Shown here piece by piece: positions 1-6,664 of a stretch of 13,832 bases of DNA (the stretch's first letter is position 1; every line of letters starts with the position of its first letter). The position numbers and the translations under genes are program-made. The notes under the pieces are model-generated. The model was given only the letters and a program-made list of their open reading frames with translations. It ran no database searches and was not told the origin of the DNA. This DNA is from Chloroflexota bacterium (GTDB lineage Bacteria; Chloroflexota; Limnocylindria; Limnocylindrales; CSP1-4), in NCBI GenBank assembly GCA_021812735.1, contig JAKAMV010000160.1, positions 1-13,832 of the forward strand, given 5' to 3'.

Positions 1-1059
1 GGTGCCTGGTCTGCCGTGTGCCCGACTGCCAAGGCCGGGACGGAGTGGTACGTCGTGACGGCGGTCAACGGCGTCGCCGTCGCGACCACGTACGGCGTCC
101 CGGCCCTGTTCGCGGCCACGGGCGTGCTGGCGGCCGCGCCGGGCTCGCCGAGCCCGTCCACGCCGTCGAGCCCCACGCCCACGCCGCTCGCCACGCCCAC
201 GCCGACGCCCACGCCGGCCATGACGCCGATCCCGATCGGGACGCCGCTGCCCGTGCAGCCAGCCGTCTGCGCGCCGCTGCCGACGCCGATCCCGACGCCC
301 ACCCCGCTCCCCACGCCGAGCCCGATTCCGACCCCGACGCCCACGCCCCTGCCCGGCACGACCCCCGCGCCCACGCCCTCGCCCACTCCGGTGCCCACGC
401 CCACGCCGACGCCACCGCCGGTCTGGAACTGCGTCAGCGGCGTGGACGTGAGCAACTGGCAGGGGTCGATCGACTGGTCTCAGGTCGCCGCAGCGGGCTA
501 TCGGTTCGCGTACGTCAAGGCGTCTGAGGGCACGGCGTACACGGACCCGTGGTACGCGGTCAATCGCGCCAACGCCAACGCCTTCGGGATCATGATCGGC
601 GCGTACGACTTCGCGCAGCCCAGCATCGTCCCCGGGCAGGCGGAGGCGGAGGCGGACTACTTCGTGAGCATCGCGACGCCGCGCTCGGGGGACCTCGTGC
701 CGGTCCTCGACCTGGAGACCACCAACGGCCTCACCCCGGCGCAGCTCCAGACCTGGGTCACGCACTGGCTGTACCGCGTGTACCAGTGGACCGGGGTCCG
801 CGCGACCATCTACGTGTCGCCCTCGTTCTGGTCCACGTACATGGGCAACTCGACCTGGTTCGCCACGAACGGGTTCAGGACGCTCTGGGTCGCGCACTGG
901 ACGGCTGCGCTGCAGCCCACGGTGCCGGCCCTCGGCTGGGGCGGCAACAACTGGTCGTTCTGGCAGTGGACGAGTTCGGGCACCGTGCCCGGGATCAGCG
1001 GACCGGTGGACCTGGACCGGTTCAACTACCCGGACCTCTCGCCGTTCCGGATTCCCTAG
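1..1059 (+). CDS. Secreted GH25 lysozyme, C-terminal part (5' end outside window)
   Basis: This is a glycoside hydrolase family 25 (Chalaropsis-type) muramidase, which cleaves the MurNAc-GlcNAc bond of peptidoglycan. The reading frame is open from base 1, so I treat it as 5'-partial; the first in-frame start candidate is GTG at 16, but no ribosome site precedes it. Order of parts: about 45 residues rich in W, Y, G and V (nt 1-144), resembling the end of an SH3-like or cell-wall-binding repeat; a 92-residue Thr-Pro-rich stalk (145-420); then the GH25 domain (about 430-1040). The domain opens with GVDVSNWQG, with the conserved Asp at 445-447. The catalytic pair lies in VLDLE: Asp at 709-711 and Glu at 715-717. 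WQW and DLDRF motifs near the end are also typical. A signal peptide would lie upstream and cannot be seen. The role could be wall remodelling or attack on competitors. Family call is firm; the N-terminal domain is not. Confidence 0.9.
   Translation, partial: GAWSAVCPTAKAGTEWYVVTAVNGVAVATTYGVPALFAATGVLAAAPGSPSPSTPSSPTPTPLATPTPTPTPAMTPIPIGTPLPVQPAVCAPLPTPIPTPTPLPTPSPIPTPTPTPLPGTTPAPTPSPTPVPTPTPTPPPVWNCVSGVDVSNWQGSIDWSQVAAAGYRFAYVKASEGTAYTDPWYAVNRANANAFGIMIGAYDFAQPSIVPGQAEAEADYFVSIATPRSGDLVPVLDLETTNGLTPAQLQTWVTHWLYRVYQWTGVRATIYVSPSFWSTYMGNSTWFATNGFRTLWVAHWTAALQPTVPALGWGGNNWSFWQWTSSGTVPGISGPVDLDRFNYPDLSPFRIP
145..420 (+). repeat. Thr-Pro low-complexity stalk in the lysozyme gene
   Basis: This is a degenerate array of short ACGCC/CCGACG units encoding alternating Thr-Pro with some Ser, Ile, Leu and Val, about 92 residues long. 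It separates the N-terminal wall-binding-like part from the GH25 domain. Such stretches usually form an extended linker outside the cell and can be glycosylated. The repeat is imperfect, has no spacers, and stays in frame. Confidence 0.85.
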
Positions 1060-1100
1060 TGGGCGACGCGCCCGCCGCCCGGGGGCCGCTCCCGATCGCC

Positions 1101-1106
1101 TAGACT
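1101..1106 (+). promoter_or_regulatory. Possible -10 box giving a leaderless class V enzyme mRNA
   Basis: TAGACT lies 7 nt before the ATG at 1114, so transcription would begin at or next to the start codon. No Shine-Dalgarno sequence precedes the ATG, which fits. No good -35 box is visible. The same TAnnnT pattern recurs before other genes here. Confidence 0.35.
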
Positions 1107-1113
1107 CCGGGCC

Positions 1114-2895
1114 ATGGCAGCCACCGGGCCCACGGCCCACCCGCACGATCGCGCCCGGCGCGCGCCGGACCCCAACGCCCTGATCGACATCGTCCGCGCC
1201 TCCGTGGTGGGCGATGACGAGGCCGTCGCCGGGCCCTTCGGCATCCGGCGCGTGACCTACGCCGACTACACGGCCTCGGGACGCAGCCTCGCGTTCATCG
1301 AGGACTACATCCGGGACGCGGTGCTCCCGCTGTACGCGAACACGCACACCGAATCGTCGGGGACGGGGCTCCAGTCGACGCGCTTCCGGGAGGAGGCGCG
1401 CCGCCTGGTGCTCGAGGGCGTGGGCGGCGATCACGAGCGGCACGCGGTCGTGTTCTGCGGCTCCGGCTCCACCGCGGCGATCAACCGCCTCGTTGACGTG
1501 CTGGGCTTGCGGATCCCGGCCGAGCTGGACGACCGGTACGGGTTCCGTGCGCAGATCCCGCCCGACCAGCGACCGGTGGTGTTCATCGGCCCGTACGAGC
1601 ACCACAGCAACGAGCTGCCGTGGCGCGAGTCGATCGCGGACGTGGTGATGATCCACGAGGATGCGGACGGGGAGATCGACCTCCGGCAGCTGGCCGACGA
1701 GCTCCGCCGGTACGGCGCGCGGCCGCTCAAGATCGGCTCGTTCTCGGCGGCCTCCAACGTGACGGGGATCGTGTCGGACACGGCGGCCATCTCCCGGCTG
1801 CTGCACGCCCACGGCGCCCTGGCCTGCTTCGACTTCGCGGCCGCGGCGCCGTACGTCGCCATCGAGATGGATCCCGGCGGGGACCCGGCCGCGGGCAAGG
1901 ACGCCGTGTTCATCTCGCCTCACAAGTTCATCGGGGGTCCGGGGACGCCAGGCGTGCTGGTGGCGCGGCGCGAGCTGTTCCGCAACCGCGTGCCCACCAT
2001 GCCCGGCGGCGGGACGGTCCAGTTCGTCAACCCCCTCGAGCACGTCTACCTAGACGACGTGGAGCACCGCGAGGAGGGGGGCACGCCCGCCATCGTGGAG
2101 TCGATCCGCGCCGGCCTCGTGTTCGGGCTGAAGGCGGCCGTGGGCACGGACGCCATCCGGGCGCGCGAGGAGGACTTCATCCGCCGCGCGCTCCGCCGGT
2201 GGGAGGCGAACCCGGCCATCGAGATCCTCGGCAGCCAGACCGCCGAGCGGCTGTCGATCGTGTCGTTCGTGGTCCGCCACGGCGGGCGCTATCTGCACCA
2301 CAACTTCGTCGTGGCGCTGCTCAACGACCTGTTCGGCATCCAGTCGCGGGGCGGCTGCTCCTGCGCAGGGCCCTACGGGCACCGGCTGCTGGGCATCGAC
2401 ATCGAGCACTCGCTCGCGTTCGGGCGCGAGATCGCCCGCGGCTGCGAGGGGATCAAGCCCGGCTGGGTCCGGGTCAACTTCAACTACTTCCTGTCCGAGC
2501 CAGTGTTCCAGTTCATCCTCGACGCGGTGGACCTCGTGGCCAGCGAGGGCTGGCGGCTGCTGCCCCTGTACCGGTTCGACCCGGCCAGCGGGTTGTGGCG
2601 GCACCGGGACGGCCTGCCCGAGCCGCCGGCATCGCTGCGCGACATCGCCTATGACGGCTCGGGGGTCCACTACCCGAGCCACCGCCACCGCGAGCCGGAG
2701 TCGCGCCTGGCCGACTACCTCGCAGAGGCGCGCGCCCTCCTCGCGCAGCCCCCGGCCCGGCTAGACGCTCCCGCAGCGCAGGACGCCCCCGCAGCGCCGG
2801 GCGATGGCGCGACGCCGGCCGCCGGGGCCGTCGGCCCGGACTTCGAGGCGCTGCGCTGGTTCCTGCTCCCCGAGGAGGTCGCATCCGGTGGCTGA
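1114..2895 (+). CDS. Class V PLP-dependent enzyme, cysteine desulfurase-like, with C-terminal extension
   Basis: This 593-residue protein is a fold-type I PLP enzyme of the aminotransferase class V (CsdA/SufS-like) superfamily. The pyridoxal lysine is K271 in SPHKF, followed by a glycine-rich GGPGTPG turn. A GSGST segment near residue 114 fits the phosphate-binding loop. A cysteine pair, C415 and C417 in GGCSCAGPYG, sits where SufS-type desulfurases carry the persulfide cysteine, so sulfur or selenium mobilisation is possible, though lyase or aminotransferase activity cannot be excluded. It is much longer than SufS (about 410 residues). The extra length is mostly a C-terminal region (about 465-593) whose last 60 residues are Ala/Pro-rich and probably disordered. 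The ATG at 1114 is chosen because TAGACT lies 7 nt upstream and no other start has an SD. The last codons overlap the FGGY kinase start and carry its ribosome site, so the two proteins are probably co-translated. The substrate is unknown. Confidence 0.85.
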   Translation: MAATGPTAHPHDRARRAPDPNALIDIVRASVVGDDEAVAGPFGIRRVTYADYTASGRSLAFIEDYIRDAVLPLYANTHTESSGTGLQSTRFREEARRLVLEGVGGDHERHAVVFCGSGSTAAINRLVDVLGLRIPAELDDRYGFRAQIPPDQRPVVFIGPYEHHSNELPWRESIADVVMIHEDADGEIDLRQLADELRRYGARPLKIGSFSAASNVTGIVSDTAAISRLLHAHGALACFDFAAAAPYVAIEMDPGGDPAAGKDAVFISPHKFIGGPGTPGVLVARRELFRNRVPTMPGGGTVQFVNPLEHVYLDDVEHREEGGTPAIVESIRAGLVFGLKAAVGTDAIRAREEDFIRRALRRWEANPAIEILGSQTAERLSIVSFVVRHGGRYLHHNFVVALLNDLFGIQSRGGCSCAGPYGHRLLGIDIEHSLAFGREIARGCEGIKPGWVRVNFNYFLSEPVFQFILDAVDLVASEGWRLLPLYRFDPASGLWRHRDGLPEPPASLRDIAYDGSGVHYPSHRHREPESRLADYLAEARALLAQPPARLDAPAAQDAPAAPGDGATPAAGAVGPDFEALRWFLLPEEVASGG

Positions 2896-4276
2896 CCCGG
2901 CGCGGGCGGTCATCGGGCTCGATCTGGGAACGACGGAGGCCAAGGCGATCTGCCTGGCGGCCGACGGCCGGCTCATCGGCATGGGGCGGGCGGGCTACCG
3001 GACCGACACCGGGCCGGACGGTCGCGCGGAGCAGAATCCGTCGGACTGGTGGGCTGCGCTCGCCGCGGCCGTCCGGGCCATCGACCTGACCGGCGTGGAG
3101 GTCACGGCGATCTGCGGCGTCACGCAAGGGCCGACGCTGGTGGCGGCCGACGACGCCGGCGCCGCGGTGCGGCCCGCCGTGACCTGGCAGGACCGCCGCC
3201 CGAGGGACACCGGGTTTGGCCTGCTCCCACGGATGGCGTGGCTGGTGCGCGAGGACCCGGCGGCGGCCATGCGCGCCGTGTGGCTGCTGCCCGCGTGGGA
3301 CGCCCTCGGCCTGTGGCTCACCGGCGTGGCAGCCTCGTCCCTCCAGGCCCACGAGGCGATGCCGGAGGCCACGGCCCTCGCGGTGGCGGGGGTCCGCCGG
3401 TCGCAGGTCCCGCCGCCCAGGCCCGTGGGATCCGCGCTCGGGTCGCTGCGGCCCATGGTTGCCGCCGCGCTCGGGCTGCGGTCCGGGACGCCCGTGATCT
3501 GCGGCGCGAACGACGGCGCGGCATCGATGCTCGGGGCTGGTCTCCTGCAGGCCGGGGACGCGGTGGACACCGGCGGGGCGTCGGGCGGGATCGCGATCTA
3601 CGCCGATCGGGCCGTGCGCGTGGAGGGGCTCTACTGCGCCCCGGCGCCGCTGCCGGGACGCTGGGCGGTGGGTGGGGCGATGGCGGCCCTCGGCGCGTCC
3701 GTGGACTGGCTGCGCGCCACCGTGCTCGGCGACCGCTGGACCATGGCCGAGCTGTTCGCCGAGGCTGCGGAGGTGCCCCCCGGGGCGGACGGCCTCCTGT
3801 TCCTGCCGTACCTGGCCGGCGAGCGGGCGCCGGTGTTCGACGAGGCGGCGCGCGGGGCGTTCGCCGGTCTGACGCTCGCCCACGGCCGCGGGCACCTCGT
3901 GCGTGCCGTGCTCGAGGGCGCGGCCTACGCCATGCGCCACGTGGCCGAGCCGCTGGCCGCGGCAGGCGCGCCGATGACCTCGCTGCGGCTCGCGGGTCGC
4001 GCCACGCCCGGGGACCTCTGGGGTCGGATCAAGGCCGACGCGCTCGGCGTGCCCGTCATCGTCCCGGCCGTGGGGGAGACGGCGGTGGTTGGCGCCGCCG
4101 TCCTGGCCGCCACCGGCTCCGGGGCGGTGCCGGATCTCGCGTCTGCCGTCGCGGCGATGACGGGCAGCGCCAGGCGTCTCCTGCCCGATCCCGCGGCGCG
4201 CGCCGTCTACGACGCGGGCTATGTGCGATACCGCGCGCTGTACCCGGCGCTCCGCGAGGCCGGCATCGGGGGGTAG
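2888..4276 (+). CDS. FGGY-family carbohydrate kinase (xylulokinase-like)
   Basis: This is a sugar or polyol kinase of the FGGY family (ATP-dependent, ASKHA fold), 462 residues; exact substrate unknown. The start is GTG at 2888, with GAGGAGG about 9 nt upstream inside the preceding gene, which it overlaps by 8 nt; the frame is open further upstream but would invade the upstream gene without a better site. The N-terminal domain opens with the phosphate-1 motif IGLDLGTTEAK (D12) and contains TWQDRR at 99-104. The likely catalytic base is D209 in CGANDG. The C-terminal domain has a DTGGASGG phosphate-2 region and PYLAGERAP (311-315), typical of xylulokinase-like members. The usual adenosine-binding GGGA/KS..W motif reads AGRATPGDLW (369-378), a departure. 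It is slightly shorter than XylB-type enzymes (480-500). No sugar transporter or isomerase is adjacent, so its partner is the class V enzyme upstream. Confidence 0.88.
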   Translation: MADPARAVIGLDLGTTEAKAICLAADGRLIGMGRAGYRTDTGPDGRAEQNPSDWWAALAAAVRAIDLTGVEVTAICGVTQGPTLVAADDAGAAVRPAVTWQDRRPRDTGFGLLPRMAWLVREDPAAAMRAVWLLPAWDALGLWLTGVAASSLQAHEAMPEATALAVAGVRRSQVPPPRPVGSALGSLRPMVAAALGLRSGTPVICGANDGAASMLGAGLLQAGDAVDTGGASGGIAIYADRAVRVEGLYCAPAPLPGRWAVGGAMAALGASVDWLRATVLGDRWTMAELFAEAAEVPPGADGLLFLPYLAGERAPVFDEAARGAFAGLTLAHGRGHLVRAVLEGAAYAMRHVAEPLAAAGAPMTSLRLAGRATPGDLWGRIKADALGVPVIVPAVGETAVVGAAVLAATGSGAVPDLASAVAAMTGSARRLLPDPAARAVYDAGYVRYRALYPALREAGIGG

Positions 4277-4332
4277 CGGCCGGTTCGCGCCCGTCCTCCT
4301 CCGCCCCTCGCCAGCGGTCGGCGCGCCCCCGC

Positions 4333-4346
4333 CAGGGAGCTCCCTG
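4333..4346. repeat. 14-bp perfect palindrome downstream of the kinase
   Basis: CAGGGAGCTCCCTG is identical to its own reverse complement and lies 57 nt after the kinase stop. It has no central loop, so it fits a dimeric-protein binding site better than an RNA hairpin. No T-run follows it. Confidence 0.5.
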
Positions 4347-4360
4347 CGCACCCGTTCGCA

Positions 4361-4555
4361 TCTCGCGGAACCATCGGCGCTGGCGGCCCGTGGGTTCGCG
4401 CCGCCTCCAGCCGATGCGATCCCGCCCGGCTTCGGCCGTCCCCGGCGCGGTCACGGCCTCGGCGAACCCGCCGCAGCGGCGACGCCGACACCGCCACCCG
4501 CAGGCACCGCGAACGTGCCGCGTCCGGCGCGCCGCGGGTCATCAGTTCCGCGAGA
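4361..4555. repeat. Widely spaced 11-bp inverted repeat
   Basis: TCTCGCGGAAC at 4361-4371 is the exact reverse complement of GTTCCGCGAGA at 4545-4555. The 10-mer GGAACCATCG, which overlaps the left arm, also appears directly repeated at 4558-4567. Both fall in the only long non-coding stretch. Function unknown; they could be the base of a structured RNA or remnants of a short repeat element. Confidence 0.4.
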
Positions 4556-4634
4556 CCGGAACCATCGCGCAGGGGGGCCTCGGCGCCCCACCCGACCGAC
4601 GGCCCCCTCCGCGCGATCCGTCGGCCGGCGGTGA

Positions 4635-4640
4635 TAGCAT
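4635..4640 (+). promoter_or_regulatory. Probable -10 box of the riboswitch transcript
   Basis: TAGCAT, preceded by TG one base upstream (extended -10 style), would start transcription near 4647-4648, just before the first paired base of the FMN aptamer at 4651. No convincing -35 box is visible at the expected spacing. A 7-bp dyad (CCGACGG 4596-4602, CCGTCGG 4618-4624) flanks the -35 position and might bind a regulator. Confidence 0.45.
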
Positions 4641-4650
4641 CCCGGCACGA

Positions 4651-4813
4651 GCCTTCGGGGCAGGGTGCAACTCCCGACCGGTGGTAGGGCCTGGCGCAGT
4701 CCAGGCGAGCCCACGAGCCGACCCGCGGACGACTGTCCCCGGGCCAGCAGATCCGTGGCGAGGCGCAAGCCTCGCCGGCCGGAGCCGACGGTACAGTCCG
4801 GATGGAAGAAGGC
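4651..4813 (+). ncRNA. FMN riboswitch (RFN element) aptamer
   Basis: The sequence follows the FMN aptamer consensus closely. P1 is perfect: GCCTTC (4651-4656) pairs with GAAGGC (4808-4813). In order I see GGGGCAGGGTGCAACTCCC, then GACCGGTGGT, a variable hairpin (CCTGG/CCAGG, 4690-4704), GAGCCCACGAGCC, CCAGCAGATCC (4744-4754), a variable arm, then GGAGCCGACGGTACAGTCC and GGATGGAAGAAGG. These are the invariant blocks of the six-helix junction that binds FMN. It lies 75 nt before a three-gene ABC importer, the typical arrangement for FMN repression of riboflavin uptake. I identify it by motif match; a covariance-model scan was not possible here. Confidence 0.96.
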
Positions 4814-4887
4814 CGCGGTCGAGCGCGCGTGTCCGCGCGTTCGTCGCCCTGCCCCGTCGGCCCTGAGCAGCGACGGAGGTTCGGCAG
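4814..4887 (+). promoter_or_regulatory. Expression platform with SD-sequestering hairpin
   Basis: Two hairpins follow the aptamer. The first is a 10-bp stem with TGTC loop (4820-4829/4834-4843, one G-U pair). The second pairs CCGTCG (4854-4859) with CGACGG (4871-4876), covering the first bases of the GGAGG ribosome site at 4875-4879. No T-run follows either hairpin, so control is probably on translation. The same CGACGG also occurs inside the aptamer (4786-4791), where it can pair with the same CCGTCG, one base longer. FMN binding could thus decide which partner is used. This is inference from pairing only. Confidence 0.55.
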
Positions 4888-5853
4888 ATGCACCCGGTCC
4901 CGGAGCCAGAGGCGATGATGGCGACGCCGTCCGCGCGCGGCCCCGGCACCGGCGCCGGCATCAGGCTCTCCGGCATCGGGCTCACCTTCCACGGTGCCCA
5001 CGGCGGCCCGGCCACCCGAGTCCTCGAACGGATCGACCTCGAGATCGGCCCCCGTGAGGTGGTCGCGCTCATCGGCCCGAACGGCTGCGGCAAGTCCACG
5101 CTCCTGCGCGTGCTGGCGGGCCTCCTGGCGGCCGATGCCGGCACCGTGTCGATCGACGGCCGGACGGTGACCGAGCCCGACCCGCGCGTGGGCCTGGTGT
5201 TCCAGGAGCCACGGCTGCTCGCCTGGCGATCGGCCGAGGAGAACGTCCGGTTCCCGATGGAGCTGGCGGGCTGGTCGAGAGCGCGCCAAGCCGCTCGGGC
5301 CGCCGACCTGCTGGGTCTGGTCGGCCTGCGCGAGTACGCGCACAGTCGGCCCGGCACGCTCTCGGGCGGGACACGCCAGCGGGTGTCGATCGCCCGGGCG
5401 CTCGCGCTCGAGCCCAGCCTGCTCCTCCTGGACGAGCCGTTCAGCGCGCTCGACGCCCTCACCCGGGAGCGCTTCAACCTGGAGCTGCTGCGCCTCTGGG
5501 AGCGCACGGGCACGACGATCGTGCTGGTCACCCACAGCATCCCCGAGGCGGTGTTCCTCGCGGACCGCGTCGTCGTCCTGTCGCCCCGCCCCGCCCATAT
5601 CCTCGCGGACGTCCGCGTGGGGCTGCCGCGCCCGAGACGCCTGTCCGACCTGGACTCGGCGTTCGTCTCCTCGCTGGCCGCCGATGTCCGTGCGCACCTG
5701 GTGGACACCACCGACGACGCCATCGCGATGGAAGAGGCGCGCGTGGCGATCCCCGCCGGCCTCACGCCGCGGGATCGCCCGCGACGCTACGCGGAGACGG
5801 ACCCGGGCACGCCCGCCCTGTTCGACCCGTTCGCGCCGGAGGACGAACCGTGA
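4888..5853 (+). CDS. ABC transporter ATPase of the putative riboflavin importer
   Basis: This is the nucleotide-binding subunit of a SsuB/TauB-type (nitrate/sulfonate/taurine-like) ABC importer, 321 residues. All motifs are intact: Walker A GPNGCGKST (63-71), Q-loop VFQEPRLLAW (Q106), signature LSGGTRQ (158-164), Walker B LLLLDEP (D182, E183), D-loop SALD and switch histidine H216. ATG at 4888 is preceded by GGAGG at 4875-4879; ATGs at 4915 and 4918 have weaker sites. After about residue 265 the protein carries a roughly 55-residue polar, Pro-rich tail ending PFAPEDEP that ordinary members of about 255 residues lack. It is the first gene after the FMN riboswitch and overlaps the permease gene by 4 nt. 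It should power uptake of riboflavin or a flavin precursor at the cytoplasmic face. Substrate is inferred from the riboswitch and neighbours; ATPase sequence alone would fit many substrates. Confidence 0.92.
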   Translation: MHPVPEPEAMMATPSARGPGTGAGIRLSGIGLTFHGAHGGPATRVLERIDLEIGPREVVALIGPNGCGKSTLLRVLAGLLAADAGTVSIDGRTVTEPDPRVGLVFQEPRLLAWRSAEENVRFPMELAGWSRARQAARAADLLGLVGLREYAHSRPGTLSGGTRQRVSIARALALEPSLLLLDEPFSALDALTRERFNLELLRLWERTGTTIVLVTHSIPEAVFLADRVVVLSPRPAHILADVRVGLPRPRRLSDLDSAFVSSLAADVRAHLVDTTDDAIAMEEARVAIPAGLTPRDRPRRYAETDPGTPALFDPFAPEDEP

Positions 5854-6629
5854 CGGCCGCCCGCCACCCTCGGCGACGGCGCCTGCTGGGCACGCTGGCC
5901 CCGGTGGTCGCGAGCCTCGCCGCGTTCGTGGTGGCGTGGCAGCTCGTGGTCTTCGTCAGCGGCTTCCCGCCGTACATCCTGCCCGGGCCCATGTCGGTGG
6001 CCGAGGCCTTCGTCCGAGCCTGGACGGACGGCACGATGTGGCCGCACGTCGCCGCCACGCTGGTCGAGGTCCTCCTCGGCTTCGCGCTCGGGGCATCGGT
6101 CGCCATCGTGGCCGGCATCGCCCTGGCCCGGTCGCCGCTCGCGGAGCGGCTGCTGAGCCCCTATCTCGTGGCCGCACAGGCGACGCCGGTGCTGGCCCTG
6201 GCGCCGCTGATCGCGCTGTGGTTCGGCACCGGCCTGCCCTCGAAACTGGTGATCACCACGCTGATCGTGTTCTTCCCGGTCGCCGTGGCCACCATGGTCG
6301 GCATCCGCTCCGTGGACCCTCGCCTGCTCGAGATGGCGCGGAGCTTCCGGGCCAGCAGCTGGCAGACCGTCCTGCGCGTCGAGGTCCCCGCCGCGGGCCC
6401 CGTGATCCTGGGCGCCATGCGAGTCGGTGTGACGCTCGCGGTGATCGGTGCGATCGTGGGCGAGTGGGCCGGCGCCGACCGCGGCCTCGGCGTCCTGATC
6501 AACGAGGCCCGCGGCTCCCTGTTCGACATCCCGCTGATGTTCGCCGCGCTGCTCCAGCTCGCGATCATCGGCGTGGTCCTGTACCTCGTGATGCTGTTCA
6601 TCGAGCGCCGGATCGTCGGCGCGCGATGA
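5850..6629 (+). CDS. ABC transporter permease of the putative riboflavin importer (RibX-like)
   Basis: This 259-residue inner-membrane permease belongs to the binding-protein-dependent transport family (SsuC/TauC/ThiX type). About six hydrophobic segments are visible (roughly 15-37, 67-92, 103-122, 132-150, 188-208 and 228-250). The EAA-type loop that docks the ATPase is seen at EVPAAGPVILGAMRVG (178-193). The start is GTG at 5850, overlapping the ATPase stop as GTGA, with GGAGG at 5838-5842; this implies translational coupling. With a THI5-like binding protein downstream and an FMN riboswitch upstream, it resembles RibX of the RibXY riboflavin transporters reported from Chloroflexi, which I recall as the closest known precedent. 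Sulfonate, nitrate or pyrimidine transport would be the alternatives without the riboswitch. Confidence 0.9.
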   Translation: MTAARHPRRRRLLGTLAPVVASLAAFVVAWQLVVFVSGFPPYILPGPMSVAEAFVRAWTDGTMWPHVAATLVEVLLGFALGASVAIVAGIALARSPLAERLLSPYLVAAQATPVLALAPLIALWFGTGLPSKLVITTLIVFFPVAVATMVGIRSVDPRLLEMARSFRASSWQTVLRVEVPAAGPVILGAMRVGVTLAVIGAIVGEWAGADRGLGVLINEARGSLFDIPLMFAALLQLAIIGVVLYLVMLFIERRIVGAR

Positions 6630-6664
6630 CCCACCCCGCCCAATAGCCCGGAGGCCCCACCCCG

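Larger units (their letters stand above)
4277..4634. other. Gene-free stretch between kinase and riboswitch promoter
   Basis: About 360 bases between the kinase stop and the riboswitch promoter hold no gene that I can support on either strand; open frames here are Arg/Pro/Ala-rich by-products of high GC without start signals or recognisable domains. It contains a 14-bp palindrome (4333-4346), an 11-bp inverted repeat with a wide gap (4361-4371 and 4545-4555), a repeated 10-mer GGAACCATCG (4367-4376 and 4558-4567) and a 7-bp dyad (4596-4602 and 4618-4624). It may contain the kinase terminator or an unknown structured RNA. Confidence 0.5.

Noticed and set aside
145..420. Possible CRISPR or VNTR array
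   Set aside because: The repeats are 5-9 nt, degenerate, in frame and without spacers; they encode a Thr-Pro linker.
1..1059. GH25 gene as a phage endolysin or prophage edge
   Set aside because: No holin, tail, integrase or att-like sequence is near, and the long Thr-Pro stalk fits a secreted cellular enzyme.
1061..1073. Small hairpin GGGCG-ACG-CGCCC after the lysozyme stop
   Set aside because: The stem is only 5 bp with no T-run; similar hairpins are expected by chance at this GC content.
2513..5697. Long open frames on the minus strand opposite the kinase and the ATPase gene
   Set aside because: They are rich in Arg, Gly, Pro and His, show no domain, and lie antisense to genes with intact family motifs. 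High GC removes stop codons from the shadow frames.
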